A stretch of 64,000 bases of DNA from Saccharospirillaceae bacterium (GTDB taxonomy: Bacteria > Pseudomonadota > Gammaproteobacteria > Pseudomonadales > Oceanobacteraceae), in contig JAJOJJ010000026.1 of NCBI GenBank assembly GCA_021208685.1, forward strand, positions 1-64,000. Direction: 5' to 3'. The translations under genes and the position numbers were made by a program. The stretch's first letter is position 1. Each line of letters begins with the position of its first letter. Below the pieces are notes generated by a model. The model searched no databases. It was not told the origin of the DNA and saw nothing but the letters and a program-made list of their open reading frames with translations. Of this stretch, positions 8,567 through 18,176 are shown piece by piece.

Positions 8567-11500
8567 ACAGCGGCCTCCGCTGTGTTATCACGCCTGTTTT
8601 GCATGGAGACAGAATCCGGCAACACCGCCTGCCGCCAGCGTTGCAATTCATCGGAATCCACCGTGTGGAAATACACCCCCGGCACCTGAGTCAGCGCCGG
8701 TGCGGCAAATAAATCCGGCTGTGAGGCGACGCTGCTTTCAGCGCTTAAGCGTGGTGCCTGTGCCCCCAGATGCATGCCGCGCAGCCAGAAATAGAAAACC
8801 CCACCGAGGTGCTGCACCGGGTCATACTGTGGCAGGCGCGAACGCAGCAGCTGGTCGAGAGCGACCGTGTAGAGCCAGGCCTGTAAATCATACTGATGAT
8901 CAGCCATCGCCAGATTTAACGCCGCCGGGGTGTAATCTCTGAGGCTGAAGCCCAGATGGTTGGACTTATAGTCGGCCACGTAATAGCGTCCCTGATAACA
9001 GAAAATAAGATCAATAAAGCCTTTTAAATAGCCGCTTAAAGTATCGAAATGAAAGCGTCCGTTTTTCGCCGGATCGGTTAACAGGCGATTAATCTCCGCC
9101 GCCTGCAAAGCATGAACCGGCAAATAAAATTCCATTTCATCCAGACGGTCATCGCGGCCAATATCGGCCAGCGTAAATATATCGCCCTGAGCGGTCATCA
9201 GTGGGCTGTTTACCACCGCCTGCAGCCAGTCAGCAACGTCAGTGATGTGCTTTTGTTTTTCCCAGCCTCCCACATCATCCCCGCTGAGCGCCAAACCATA
9301 ATGGCTAAGTTCACGTTCGGTAATGCTGAGCAGCGCATCGGCATCCACAAAATCCCAATGCTCAAAAATGGCATGCAAACAGGTACCGGCGTTGGCACCT
9401 TTGGCAAAGGTCAGCGCCGGAGCCGCCGGATCAAACTCTTGCGGGCTGGTTTCGCTCAGTGGCGCAGCGCCGATGAGTCCGGCAACCGATTCGTCACGGT
9501 CTGTCTGTTCGTGGCTTTCATCCATGATCAGCACCTCATCGTGAGCCGATTGCCCGCTATGATCATCGGCGGTCAGCTGGCTGTAACTGCTGACCCGCCA
9601 GCTGTCCCAGCGGTGAGCCCGGCACACCGCCGCCTGCGGCTGTTCGTGTATAACGGCATGGCGACGCCATTCATCCACCGGCCAATGCGGTAAATCGGTA
9701 ATGAAACATTCAGCGGAAGCGGATTGTTTTAATCCGGCCCAGTCAGGATCATTCTCAACCGCCAGCAGATACCCCAGCGCCGTCTGCGCAATCCGGGATT
9801 TTTTCTCCTGTCGGGTTTTGCCATCCACGGCATCGGCCAGCCAGATAAAACAGCCCTGTACGGCACGGGTGACGGCGACGTACAACAGGCGTAAAGACTC
9901 CGCCAGTGAATCACGCTGAGCCAGTGCTTTGGCGTCCTCGTCCGGCTCCAGATTCAGCACCATGCCGTCTTTTTCGCTGAAATACTGAGTATCGCTTTTC
10001 GGATTCGGTAAATAACTGTCGTCCCACAGAAACGGCAAAAACACCAGCGGGTATTCCAGACCCTTGGATTTATGGATGGTCACAATGGTGACCAGATTGG
10101 CGTCGCTTTCTAACCGCAGCTGCGCTTCATCGTCGTTGCGGTTTTCAGAGAAAATATGCTCGCCAAACCAGCGCAATAACGCCTCATGGCCGCGTAACCG
10201 GCGGGCAGCCCCCTGTAGTAATTCGCCCAGATGCATCAGGTTGGTAATGCGCCGTTCACCGTCCGGCTGAGCACGCAGCCGCTGAGCGCGGCCCTCCTCC
10301 TCCAGCCACTGCATCAGTGCGGCCATCACGCCGCGACGCTGCCAGAGCTGGTGATACGCATGATTTTGCGCCAGCGCATGCTCCCAGGCCTGCTCGTCAT
10401 TTAACAGGGCATCCAGTTGCGCGGCGGTTAAGCCCTGGGTTTCGGTCGCCATCGCGGTACGCAAAGCGCGCTCATCGGTGGGGTGCGCCACGGCCTGTAA
10501 CCAGGCAAACACATCCCGCGCTTCAAGGCTGTCGTACACGCTGTCGCGGGTTAAAAACACACTGCCGATCTGACGCGCGGATAAAGCTTCACGGATTAAA
10601 CCCGCCTGTTTCCGGCTGCGCACCAGCACAGCAATATCGCGTGCCTGTACCGGTGCATCCCCCAGCGTCGCATCGCCATGCATTAAGGCAGCAATTTTTT
10701 CGGCACACTGGGCTGCAACCCGAAGTTGCGCACGGGCGCGGGAATATTCTTCCCCGTCATGCCACAACTGCAACGGCGTTTGTTCCTCGCCCGCCACGCG
10801 CAGCGGTCGGCTATCCGGCTTACCCGCCGCCGATACGTTAACGAACTGAATGTCGTCATCAAACACGAAGGGGCTTTTATGCCCGGCAAATAACCGGTTT
10901 ACCCCGGCCACCAGCCGGGTATGACTGCGCCAGTTTTTTTCCAGCGTGAAACGGCGTTCGTCGGCTAACTGTCGGCGGGCTTTCATGTAGGTAAAAATAT
11001 CGGCACCGCGAAAGCCATAAATAGCCTGCTTTGGGTCGCCGATCATAATCAAACCGTGCTTTTCTGCCTGCCGCTCCTGACCTACCAGCGTCGCCAGCGC
11101 GTTATCTGTCTCACTTAACGGTGGGTAAATCCGGTTAAATATTTCGTACTGCTGCGGGTCGGTATCCTGAAATTCGTCAATCATCGCCAGCGGATATAAA
11201 CGGCGGATCTGACTGGCCAGCAACCCGCCCTGCTCAGCACGCAATGCATTCACCAACAGACGCAATAAATCATCCGGGGTTAATGCACCGGCTTTTTCCA
11301 GTAATTCGAAATAACGCGCCTTAATGGCGTCCATCCAGGCGGCTTCCATAAGCAGCGTTAATTGTTTTACCGCCTGCAGGACAGCTTCCGTTGCCTCAAA
11401 GGCCGCATGCTGCGGCAACTCGCCACCGTCTTTCAGCCTGTCGGCCATACCGGTGGGCGTCATACGGTAGAGATTTTTCGGCGCAGGCATATAAAAACGT

Positions 11501-12387
11501 CCGGAAAAATACTCTGAAGCTTCTGCGACCCAGGCGGGCGCATGACGCTTGCTGTAGGATTTTTTATCCAGCCCGGAATCCGCAATTAACTGCACCGCAT
11601 CAGCGATGCTGATCTGCGACCAGGCGGATTTCGCCGCCATAAAGGCTGCTTCAGCCGTTGCCCAGACGCTGGCTAAACCATCCGCAGACATCGCCGGAAT
11701 GACGGTCATATCGGGGCGGTTAATGCGTGCTTTGACTTTCGCCAGTACGTCATCCGGGCCGGAATAACGGCTGATTAAATAGCGGCTCGGTTGCTCGTCC
11801 AGCGCATAGGCCTGCTGCCGCCAGATATCTTCGCAGGCTTGTTGCAAATAGCGGTCACTGTCGAGCACCAGTTCGGCGTTAAATACCACGCCACTGTCAA
11901 AAGCAAACTGCTTCAGCATGCGCTGACAAAACCCGTGAATGGTATAAATCGCCGCTTCATCCATTAATGCCAGATTGCTTTGCAGCCAGGGTTTCAGTTG
12001 CTTACACAGGCTGTCGATATCGCTGTGCCAGACATTGCGGTTCTGGTCATTGCCGTTCTGGTCATTGCCGTTCTGGGCAGCCGCTAATTGCTGTAAATAT
12101 TGCAGCTGCTGCGCATCAATCGGCTGGCCATTTTCCAGCGACAATAAATCTTCCAGCGTATCGCGCAGACGCTGGCGGATACGCCCGCGCAATTCTTCGG
12201 TTGCGGCACGGGTAAAAGTCACCACCAGAATCTGATCACAGCCCAGACGCGCACCATTATCCCGGCCGTGCCCCAGAATCAAACGGTTATACAGGCCGGT
12301 GATGGTAAAGGTTTTACCGGTTCCGGCACTGGCTTCAATCAGCGACTGGCCGTACAGCGGAAAATCAGGTATGGATAAGGTTTTCAT
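8563..12387 (-). CDS. recB: Exodeoxyribonuclease V subunit beta (RecB)
   Basis: A 1274-residue helicase-nuclease. Walker A EASAGTGKT is at about residues 18-26; UvrD-like helicase motifs (DEFQDTDP, GDPKQAIYGFRGAD, THIHKSKGLEYP-like) follow; the C-terminal RecB nuclease motif (GFIDLIF then DYKSNHLG) carries the metal-binding acids. It is the 3'-5' motor and the only nuclease of RecBCD. ATGA overlaps join it to recC upstream and recD downstream. A short Gln/Asn-Gly-Asn tandem repeat near residue 112 (on the plus strand, two copies of TTCTGGTCATTGCCG around 12040-12075) is a local insertion and not a known domain. Confidence 0.96.
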   Translation of the reverse strand: MKTLSIPDFPLYGQSLIEASAGTGKTFTITGLYNRLILGHGRDNGARLGCDQILVVTFTRAATEELRGRIRQRLRDTLEDLLSLENGQPIDAQQLQYLQQLAAAQNGNDQNGNDQNRNVWHSDIDSLCKQLKPWLQSNLALMDEAAIYTIHGFCQRMLKQFAFDSGVVFNAELVLDSDRYLQQACEDIWRQQAYALDEQPSRYLISRYSGPDDVLAKVKARINRPDMTVIPAMSADGLASVWATAEAAFMAAKSAWSQISIADAVQLIADSGLDKKSYSKRHAPAWVAEASEYFSGRFYMPAPKNLYRMTPTGMADRLKDGGELPQHAAFEATEAVLQAVKQLTLLMEAAWMDAIKARYFELLEKAGALTPDDLLRLLVNALRAEQGGLLASQIRRLYPLAMIDEFQDTDPQQYEIFNRIYPPLSETDNALATLVGQERQAEKHGLIMIGDPKQAIYGFRGADIFTYMKARRQLADERRFTLEKNWRSHTRLVAGVNRLFAGHKSPFVFDDDIQFVNVSAAGKPDSRPLRVAGEEQTPLQLWHDGEEYSRARAQLRVAAQCAEKIAALMHGDATLGDAPVQARDIAVLVRSRKQAGLIREALSARQIGSVFLTRDSVYDSLEARDVFAWLQAVAHPTDERALRTAMATETQGLTAAQLDALLNDEQAWEHALAQNHAYHQLWQRRGVMAALMQWLEEEGRAQRLRAQPDGERRITNLMHLGELLQGAARRLRGHEALLRWFGEHIFSENRNDDEAQLRLESDANLVTIVTIHKSKGLEYPLVFLPFLWDDSYLPNPKSDTQYFSEKDGMVLNLEPDEDAKALAQRDSLAESLRLLYVAVTRAVQGCFIWLADAVDGKTRQEKKSRIAQTALGYLLAVENDPDWAGLKQSASAECFITDLPHWPVDEWRRHAVIHEQPQAAVCRAHRWDSWRVSSYSQLTADDHSGQSAHDEVLIMDESHEQTDRDESVAGLIGAAPLSETSPQEFDPAAPALTFAKGANAGTCLHAIFEHWDFVDADALLSITERELSHYGLALSGDDVGGWEKQKHITDVADWLQAVVNSPLMTAQGDIFTLADIGRDDRLDEMEFYLPVHALQAAEINRLLTDPAKNGRFHFDTLSGYLKGFIDLIFCYQGRYYVADYKSNHLGFSLRDYTPAALNLAMADHQYDLQAWLYTVALDQLLRSRLPQYDPVQHLGGVFYFWLRGMHLGAQAPRLSAESSVASQPDLFAAPALTQVPGVYFHTVDSDELQRWRQAVLPDSVSMQNRRDNTAEAAV

Positions 12388-15300
12388 ACGCCTTCTCCTC
12401 CACTGCAGCTGGCAGCGGAATCTTTATGCAGCTCATCGGTTTTTATGTGTTTTTTCAGACTGGTCAGCAAGATGCCCTGCTCAGCAAGCCACTGATCGGG
12501 CGACTGGCTTTGCAACTGCGCGACAAATCCCGGCAAGCAGCGCTGTAAATAGGGTGATGCCAGCTCACCAAAATCCCGCTCGGCCAGTTTGCTGATTTCT
12601 TTTTGTATGGCATCGGCTTGCGCGTCGGCATCGTCGGCGTGTTTTTCGGCAAATAATTCCTGCGCCTGAATCAGAGTCCACAGGGTATCGGGTAAATGCG
12701 CGATGGGTTTGCACCAGCACTGCCAGTACCAGTCGACGGCCTGTTTAATTAAAGCCAGCGCCGTGTCCGCTGCGGGCAAGCCCAGCTGTATTTCCCGCAA
12801 CCAGGTATTCCCCTTGTCTTTGCTTAACCCGAGCAGACAGACATGACGGATGCTGCCGGGACTCGCGGCGGCTACCAATAAAGCATCCAGCCAGGCCTGT
12901 AATAAATGTTTACCGTGAATATCCCCGACGCGGTGGTACAGCAAATAACCGCACTCATCCCCAGGATGACGCACAAAGGCCTGCTGTAATTCGCCCTGCA
13001 CGGTGCAGTTTTCAAGCGGCACCGACAATGCTTTTACCTCCATGCGGAATTCGGATAATTCGACGATTTTCTGCGCCAGCGGACGCGAATAATCAATCAG
13101 ATCATCACTCCAGACTTTACCCAGCGCATTGACCGGTAATTGCCCCAGCGCCTGCTGACGACGGGTAAAGGCCAGCTCGTCACTCAGTTCATCAGCATGT
13201 CCCCGCTGGATATCGGCCATGGCCAGTTGCAGCCAGTCATCCTTCAGCTGGTACAAATCCAGGCCGTTCAGCGCAAAGGGTTCTTCGGTTTCATGCTGTT
13301 GCCAGTACACATCGAACGAGGCTTTTAAGCGCCGGGTGACAAAATATTTTAACGGGTCTGTCAGGGCCTGTTTAACGTCTTCCCAGGCAACCATACGGGT
13401 ATCGATATCGGCCGGAATGGCCAGCGGCTCGCTGAAGAAATCATTATCCGCAAAGGCCTGCGGATTGTTTTCCCGGGCAGCGACATCAGCCCAGACCTGC
13501 TGATAGCTGCGCACATGGCGGGGGCTGTCGCCGTCATGACGGAACGCCAGACGGTTATAGGGCTGTAACGGCAGCTCTTCCTGCAGCCAGTTCAGCATGG
13601 CGCTGCGGCTCTGCAGATGGGGCCGTGACCGGTCAGCTTCAAGGCAATAACCATCGCATAAATAATCGCGTAATTCCGCCACCAGCACCGATGGCTGCAA
13701 TTCGGCATTTTCACGCACATCGTGGCCACGGTAGCTGATGTACAGATAATCCTGCGCCGAACACACCGCCTCCAGAAACAGATAGCGGTCATCTTCGCGA
13801 CGCGAACGGTCACCGCGACGACTGCGCCCGGTTACCATTAAATCGAAGCCGACCGGCGTGACCCGGCGTGGGTAATCTTCATCGTTCATGCCCAGCAGGC
13901 ACACGGCTTTAAACGGAATCGAACGCATCGGCATCAGGGTGCAGAAGTTCACCGGCCCGGCGAGGAAACGCTGCCAGCCGCCCTGCTGGCCTAACTGCTC
14001 GTTAAACCAGCTGCGCACCACCGGCGCAGACAATTCGCCGTTAAAACCGGCCAGGGTTAATTCTTCCTGCCAGCGCTGAATAGCATCACGAATCCGTTGC
14101 AGCGCATTCTGCTCCGTACTGTCGGCCAGATACAGGTCGTTCAGCATACGCAGCAATGCCTCCGACCACTGCGCCACCGGGCAATGGCCGGATGACAGAA
14201 TGTTCTGCCAGCGTTCCAGAGCATCAATGAACGTCATCAGATGGCCCAGCAGTTCACCCGCATTGCCTTCCGTGGCGGCCACCGGAAAATCGCCCATAAA
14301 ATCCTGACGGCTGTCGGGGGTCAGGTAGCCCAGCAGCAATTGCCGCAAGCCTTTGCGCCAGCTGTTCTGCTCGAACAACGGAAACCCCAGCTGGCCGCGC
14401 TGCTGGCTGTCCAGCCCCCAGCGAATCTGCGCCTGCGCCAGCCAGTCACGCAGTACGGGTAAGTCCTCTTCACTGATAGCAAAGCGGTTGCGGATAGCCG
14501 CAACGTCCAGCCAGTCCTGCACTTCGGTAATCAGCAGTCGCGAATCGCCCAGTCCCAGCAGGCTGAGGAAACTGTCGATCAGCGGATCTTCCTGCGCCAT
14601 CGACTGGTCGGCAATCGCCCACGGAATCCGATACTCACCCCCGTTCTCCGTGCGTGCCCGGCTGCTGGCAAACACCGCGTCGATATAGGGCGCGTACTGG
14701 TCGATATCCGGCACCATCACCACGATATCGCGCGGTTTAAGCTCCGGGTCGTTATCCAGCCAATACAGTATCTGGTCGTACAGGCGCTGCACTTCGCGCA
14801 GCGGACTGTGGGCGCTGATCAACCGCACACTGCCATCATCAGCTGCAACGCCTTGCTTAAAGTCGCTGTGCCGCTGAGCCTCTTTGCTGAACGCGCCCTG
14901 CTGACGGTCGGTTAATGTCAGAATGTCCTGCTGCAGGTGCGCCAGCAGCGTCTGCGGCCCGCGTTCGATATAGGCGTCCACATCCTGAATCCGGCCTTCA
15001 TACTGCTCGGCGGTTTCGTGAACCAGCGTCAGGAAATCCCGTCCGAGCCGCCCCCAGGAAGCGAGCAGCGGATTGCCGCTGTCCAGCAGGTGAGCACTAT
15101 CCGGATGATCACGCAAAATACGCATTTTCTGTCGTTCGCTGACAATGTCGCCCCAGAAGTTTCTGCACGGATTCAGCAAAAAGAAATGCACTTCGATCAC
15201 CGGCGAAATCGCCTGCAGTACCTGCCAGTAGCTGCCCGGCAACGCCGCAATACCAAACACAAACAACCGCTTGGGCAAATCCGCCAGACGCTCAGGATGA

Positions 15301-15899
15301 GCCTGCACCAGCGGCTCCAGCGCCTGCAGCAGGCGTGCACGGTGATCGAGTGAATGGCCCAGCTCTGCGCTGTCGGCGACTAACGCCCGCCACACCAGCG
15401 GCTGCCACGGATGCGCCGAGACCTGAGTATCGGCAACCTCATCCTCACCCAGCTCCCAGCTCAGCAGCCAGTCCGGGCGATACACCAGATACTGGTCAAA
15501 GACGTCAGCGATGGTCTGCGCCAGCTGGTAACACTTCACACCGTCGCCGTCATTCAGCAAATAATGGGCAATGGCCTCACAACCCGGCTTTTTTGCCAGC
15601 ACCGGCAGCAGGCGCACCAGCTTCCAGACCATGATCTGTTTATCGAAATGGGAGCGTTCCGGCAGTTCCGGCTTCAGACGGTTAAACACCTGCCAGACAA
15701 AACTCGACGGCAGCGGAAAATCCACCTGCGCAGCGATGCCCAGCGAATCGGCCAGCTGCAGCTTGAGCCAGTGCGACATGCCCTGACTCTGCACCAGAAT
15801 GGCTTCCTGACCAAAGGGGCCGACGGGCGATTCCTGCATCTGATGAACAAGAATGCCCTTAAGAATTTCAAGATCGTTGGAATGATAGAGGCGGAACAT
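12384..15899 (-). CDS. recC: Exodeoxyribonuclease V subunit gamma (RecC)
   Basis: A 1171-residue inactive-helicase-like scaffold that splits the duplex and recognises Chi in RecBCD. The N-terminal MFRLYHSNDLEIL and the downstream QSQGMSHWLK are hallmarks of RecC. The frame is open a further 28 codons upstream, but I chose the ATG at 15899 because RecC proteins begin MxxxYxSNxLExL and an AGGGA site precedes it. The stop overlaps the recB ATG. RecC-recB-recD without ptrA between them differs from E. coli. Confidence 0.95.
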   Translation of the reverse strand: MFRLYHSNDLEILKGILVHQMQESPVGPFGQEAILVQSQGMSHWLKLQLADSLGIAAQVDFPLPSSFVWQVFNRLKPELPERSHFDKQIMVWKLVRLLPVLAKKPGCEAIAHYLLNDGDGVKCYQLAQTIADVFDQYLVYRPDWLLSWELGEDEVADTQVSAHPWQPLVWRALVADSAELGHSLDHRARLLQALEPLVQAHPERLADLPKRLFVFGIAALPGSYWQVLQAISPVIEVHFFLLNPCRNFWGDIVSERQKMRILRDHPDSAHLLDSGNPLLASWGRLGRDFLTLVHETAEQYEGRIQDVDAYIERGPQTLLAHLQQDILTLTDRQQGAFSKEAQRHSDFKQGVAADDGSVRLISAHSPLREVQRLYDQILYWLDNDPELKPRDIVVMVPDIDQYAPYIDAVFASSRARTENGGEYRIPWAIADQSMAQEDPLIDSFLSLLGLGDSRLLITEVQDWLDVAAIRNRFAISEEDLPVLRDWLAQAQIRWGLDSQQRGQLGFPLFEQNSWRKGLRQLLLGYLTPDSRQDFMGDFPVAATEGNAGELLGHLMTFIDALERWQNILSSGHCPVAQWSEALLRMLNDLYLADSTEQNALQRIRDAIQRWQEELTLAGFNGELSAPVVRSWFNEQLGQQGGWQRFLAGPVNFCTLMPMRSIPFKAVCLLGMNDEDYPRRVTPVGFDLMVTGRSRRGDRSRREDDRYLFLEAVCSAQDYLYISYRGHDVRENAELQPSVLVAELRDYLCDGYCLEADRSRPHLQSRSAMLNWLQEELPLQPYNRLAFRHDGDSPRHVRSYQQVWADVAARENNPQAFADNDFFSEPLAIPADIDTRMVAWEDVKQALTDPLKYFVTRRLKASFDVYWQQHETEEPFALNGLDLYQLKDDWLQLAMADIQRGHADELSDELAFTRRQQALGQLPVNALGKVWSDDLIDYSRPLAQKIVELSEFRMEVKALSVPLENCTVQGELQQAFVRHPGDECGYLLYHRVGDIHGKHLLQAWLDALLVAAASPGSIRHVCLLGLSKDKGNTWLREIQLGLPAADTALALIKQAVDWYWQCWCKPIAHLPDTLWTLIQAQELFAEKHADDADAQADAIQKEISKLAERDFGELASPYLQRCLPGFVAQLQSQSPDQWLAEQGILLTSLKKHIKTDELHKDSAASCSGGEGV

Positions 15900-15983
15900 G
15901 CTTTCCCTGCGGGCAAATGATTGGCAAAAGCGCAAAGGCCATAGAGTACCAGAGAAGGCTGTCTTTGAGAGCCAATAACACAC

Positions 15984-16455
15984 ACAGGATGCAGGGTGGG
16001 ACTGACCACGGAAAAATCGTCATTGCGGGAAACAATCTAACGTCGTTGCGGGAAACAATTTAACGTCGTTACGGGAAACAATTTATCGTCATTGCGAAAA
16101 TGTAGGGTGGGCACTGCCCACGGAAAAACCGTCATTGCGGAGAGGAACGGCGACGTAATCGCCCTCCAGCCAGGGCCGCGCGGCGATTCGGGAAATACGA
16201 TTCTCCCTTTCTATTCGCGGGCATGGCCCGCTCCTACGGATAAATTTAACGTCGTTGCGGGAAACAATTAACGTCGTTACGGGAAACAATTTAACGTCAT
16301 TGCGAAAATGTAGGGTGGGCACTGCCCACGGAAAAACCGTCATTACGGGAATACAGGGTGAACACTGCCCACGAAAAAAAACGTCGTTGCAGGGAGGAAC
16401 AACGAAGCCATCTCCCATGCCGAACTGCGGCCATTCAAATGCGATTGCCGGGAAT
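15984..16455. repeat. Cluster of dispersed repeats between recC and ald
   Basis: No gene is seen. A 102/103-bp direct repeat occurs at 16038-16140 and 16247-16348 with only about three differences. Partial copies of its second half are at 15993-16029 and 16355-16390. Each unit carries the hairpin GTGGGCA-C-TGCCCAC. Between and after the copies are two degenerate copies of the CGTCATTGCGAGGA..GACGAAGCAATC type palindromic repeat (about 16130-16172 and 16378-16418). The same type recurs near 24537-24590. Confidence 0.8.
16216..16237. repeat. REP-like palindrome
   Basis: CGCGGGCATGGCCCGCTCCTAC closely resembles the Pseudomonas-type REP core (CGCGGGC...GCCCGCTCCTAC). It lies between the two 102/103-bp direct repeats. 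No RAYT transposase gene is visible in the window. Confidence 0.6.
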
Positions 16456-17574
16456 TTACAGACCCAGCAGCGTTTCCCTCTGCACGTACGCCACCCCCTG
16501 ACTGGCCGCCACTTCCGGGCTGGTCAACGCACCCTGACAAACGTTCAGACCCGTACGCAGATACGGATCATCACGCAGCGCCTGCTCAATGCCTTTGCCC
16601 GCCAGCGCCAGCACAAAGGGCAAGGTGGCATTGTTCAGGGCCAGCGTCGAGGTGCGTGCCACCGCTCCCGGCATATTGGCAACGCAATAATGCACCACAC
16701 CGCTGTCAACGTAGGTGGGATGACTGTGGGTGGTTGGTCGAGCACTTTCCACACAGCCGCCCTGATCGATGGCGACATCAACGATCACCGCACCGCGTTT
16801 CATGCTTTCCAGATGAGTGCGCAATACCAGTTTGGGCGCTGCGGCACCGGGAATTAACACCGCGCCAATCACCAGGTCGGCTTTGGGCAGACAATCATCC
16901 AGCGCGGTGCGGGTGGAAAACCGGGTATGAATACGGTTGCCATACTGCTGATCCAGCTCGCGCAGCGCCTGCATCGAGGTATCCAGCACAGTCACCTGCG
17001 CGCCCATACCCACCGCAATAGCGAGCGCATTACGCCCGACCACCCCGGCACCGATGATCACCACCTCACCCGCCGGTACGCCCGGCGCACCGGCCAGTAA
17101 TACACCGCGTCCACCGGCTTCCATCTCCAGACTGCGCGCACCGGCCTGCACTGCAATCCGACCGGCGATTTCCGACATCGGGGCTAACAGTGGCAGCCGC
17201 CCGGCTTTATCGGTGACGGTTTCATAAGCAATACCGGTGGCGCCAGACGCCATCAGGGCTTGCGTCAGCACCGGGTCCGGTGCCAGATGCAGATAGGTAA
17301 ACAGCGTGTGTTCAGGACGGATAAACCCGATTTCCTCCGGCTGCGGCTCTTTAACCTTAACGATTAAGCCAACGCTGTCGAATACCTCCCCGGCACTGGC
17401 CACCACCATCGCACCGCAGCTCAGGTAATCATCATCGCTGAAGCCAATGGCCGCCCCTGCGTTCTGCTGCACCCAGACCTCATGGCCGTGATGTACCAGC
17501 TCGCGGACGCTGTCCGGGGTCAGACCGACCCGGTATTCGTGGTCTTTAATCTCTTTCGGAACACCAATACGCAT
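16456..17574 (-). CDS. ald: Alanine dehydrogenase
   Basis: A 372-residue NAD-dependent enzyme interconverting alanine with pyruvate and ammonium. N-terminal MRIGVPKEIKDHEYRVGLTP is the family signature; the Rossmann motif GAGVVGRNALAIAVGMG is near residues 173-190. The start at 17574 is chosen over an ATG 66 codons upstream because it gives the normal family length and has GGAGGTG upstream. The gene stands alone between repeats and the AT-rich island. It can assimilate ammonium, which fits with the nitrate pathway further on, but no shared regulation is seen. Confidence 0.95.
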   Translation of the reverse strand: MRIGVPKEIKDHEYRVGLTPDSVRELVHHGHEVWVQQNAGAAIGFSDDDYLSCGAMVVASAGEVFDSVGLIVKVKEPQPEEIGFIRPEHTLFTYLHLAPDPVLTQALMASGATGIAYETVTDKAGRLPLLAPMSEIAGRIAVQAGARSLEMEAGGRGVLLAGAPGVPAGEVVIIGAGVVGRNALAIAVGMGAQVTVLDTSMQALRELDQQYGNRIHTRFSTRTALDDCLPKADLVIGAVLIPGAAAPKLVLRTHLESMKRGAVIVDVAIDQGGCVESARPTTHSHPTYVDSGVVHYCVANMPGAVARTSTLALNNATLPFVLALAGKGIEQALRDDPYLRTGLNVCQGALTSPEVAASQGVAYVQRETLLGL

Positions 17575-17972
17575 AAGCACCTCCGCAGTGAATGACAATA
17601 GTGTAGCTGGGTGGAGGCTGCTGGGCGAAGTAATGAACACCGCACCAGACGACTGAATAGCCCACCAGATTATTTTGATAACCGGCCGGAACCGTGCGCG
17701 TTTACGCGCCAGTGTCAAAACAGTAATGCGCGAACTGTCGCCTGTCAGGAAGAATCGACCCTGTAAAATCAATGAGTTAAAAGATTACCCAGAGTGATAG
17801 GCGCAACGTATAAAAACGACGCCGGAGGGATAGTGTGCATGGGCGTTTAGAGCCTGCTAGCAGTTATATCAGTGACACTTTTCGTAATGAGGACAGTGGG
17901 TTAGACTCCGGGCATAAACAAGGACAGAGGTGTGTAAATGAGCATGCCTATGAATAAGCTGTTAAATCATAT
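17575..17972. other. Intergenic region at the left edge of the AT-rich island
   Basis: No gene of normal size is seen. Base composition shifts from the GC-rich chromosomal style to AT-rich at about 17900. GTTAGAC at 17900-17906 matches the integron core site GTTRRRY and is the best left boundary for a cassette. A 20-codon frame at 17938-18000 with GAGGTG upstream overlaps the start of the next gene and may couple its translation. Confidence 0.5.
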
Positions 17973-18176
17973 ATGGAGAACCCTGTGGTCGAATACTTAA
18001 TAGCAAACAAAGAATGGATATTTAGTGGAGTTGGAGTTGCTGTTATTTCATGGCTGCTTTTTCGAAAGTCAGCTAGTTCAACCATGAATCAAAAAGGCGG
18101 GAATAATTCAACAAATATTCAAGTAGGGCGGGATTTCAAGAACAGCAACAAGGACAAGAATAGTGGAGATAAATAA
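17973..18176 (+). CDS. Small membrane protein with a QxGGxNS motif
   Basis: A 67-residue protein with one N-terminal membrane helix (about residues 14-31, SGVGVAVISWLLF) followed by a polar tail containing NQKGGNNSTNIQVGRD. The NKEWIFSG..V opening is common in short uncharacterised bacterial membrane proteins. Two starts are possible: the ATG at 17973, and GTG at 17985, which has a good GGAG at the right distance; I cannot decide. The tail motif is repeated in the next gene's N terminus (QQGGDHSVNVQ), and the two genes overlap by 14 nt, so their products probably work together. Function unknown. Confidence 0.6.
   Translation: MENPVVEYLIANKEWIFSGVGVAVISWLLFRKSASSTMNQKGGNNSTNIQVGRDFKNSNKDKNSGDK

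Noticed and set aside
16089-16418. 109-codon minus-strand frame in the repeat cluster
   Set aside because: It is made only of dispersed repeat units.
17800-17860. Additional attC-like sequence before the first cassette gene
   Set aside because: The boxes do not match the consensus well (GTTTAGA, GCGCAAC) and the arms do not pair convincingly.
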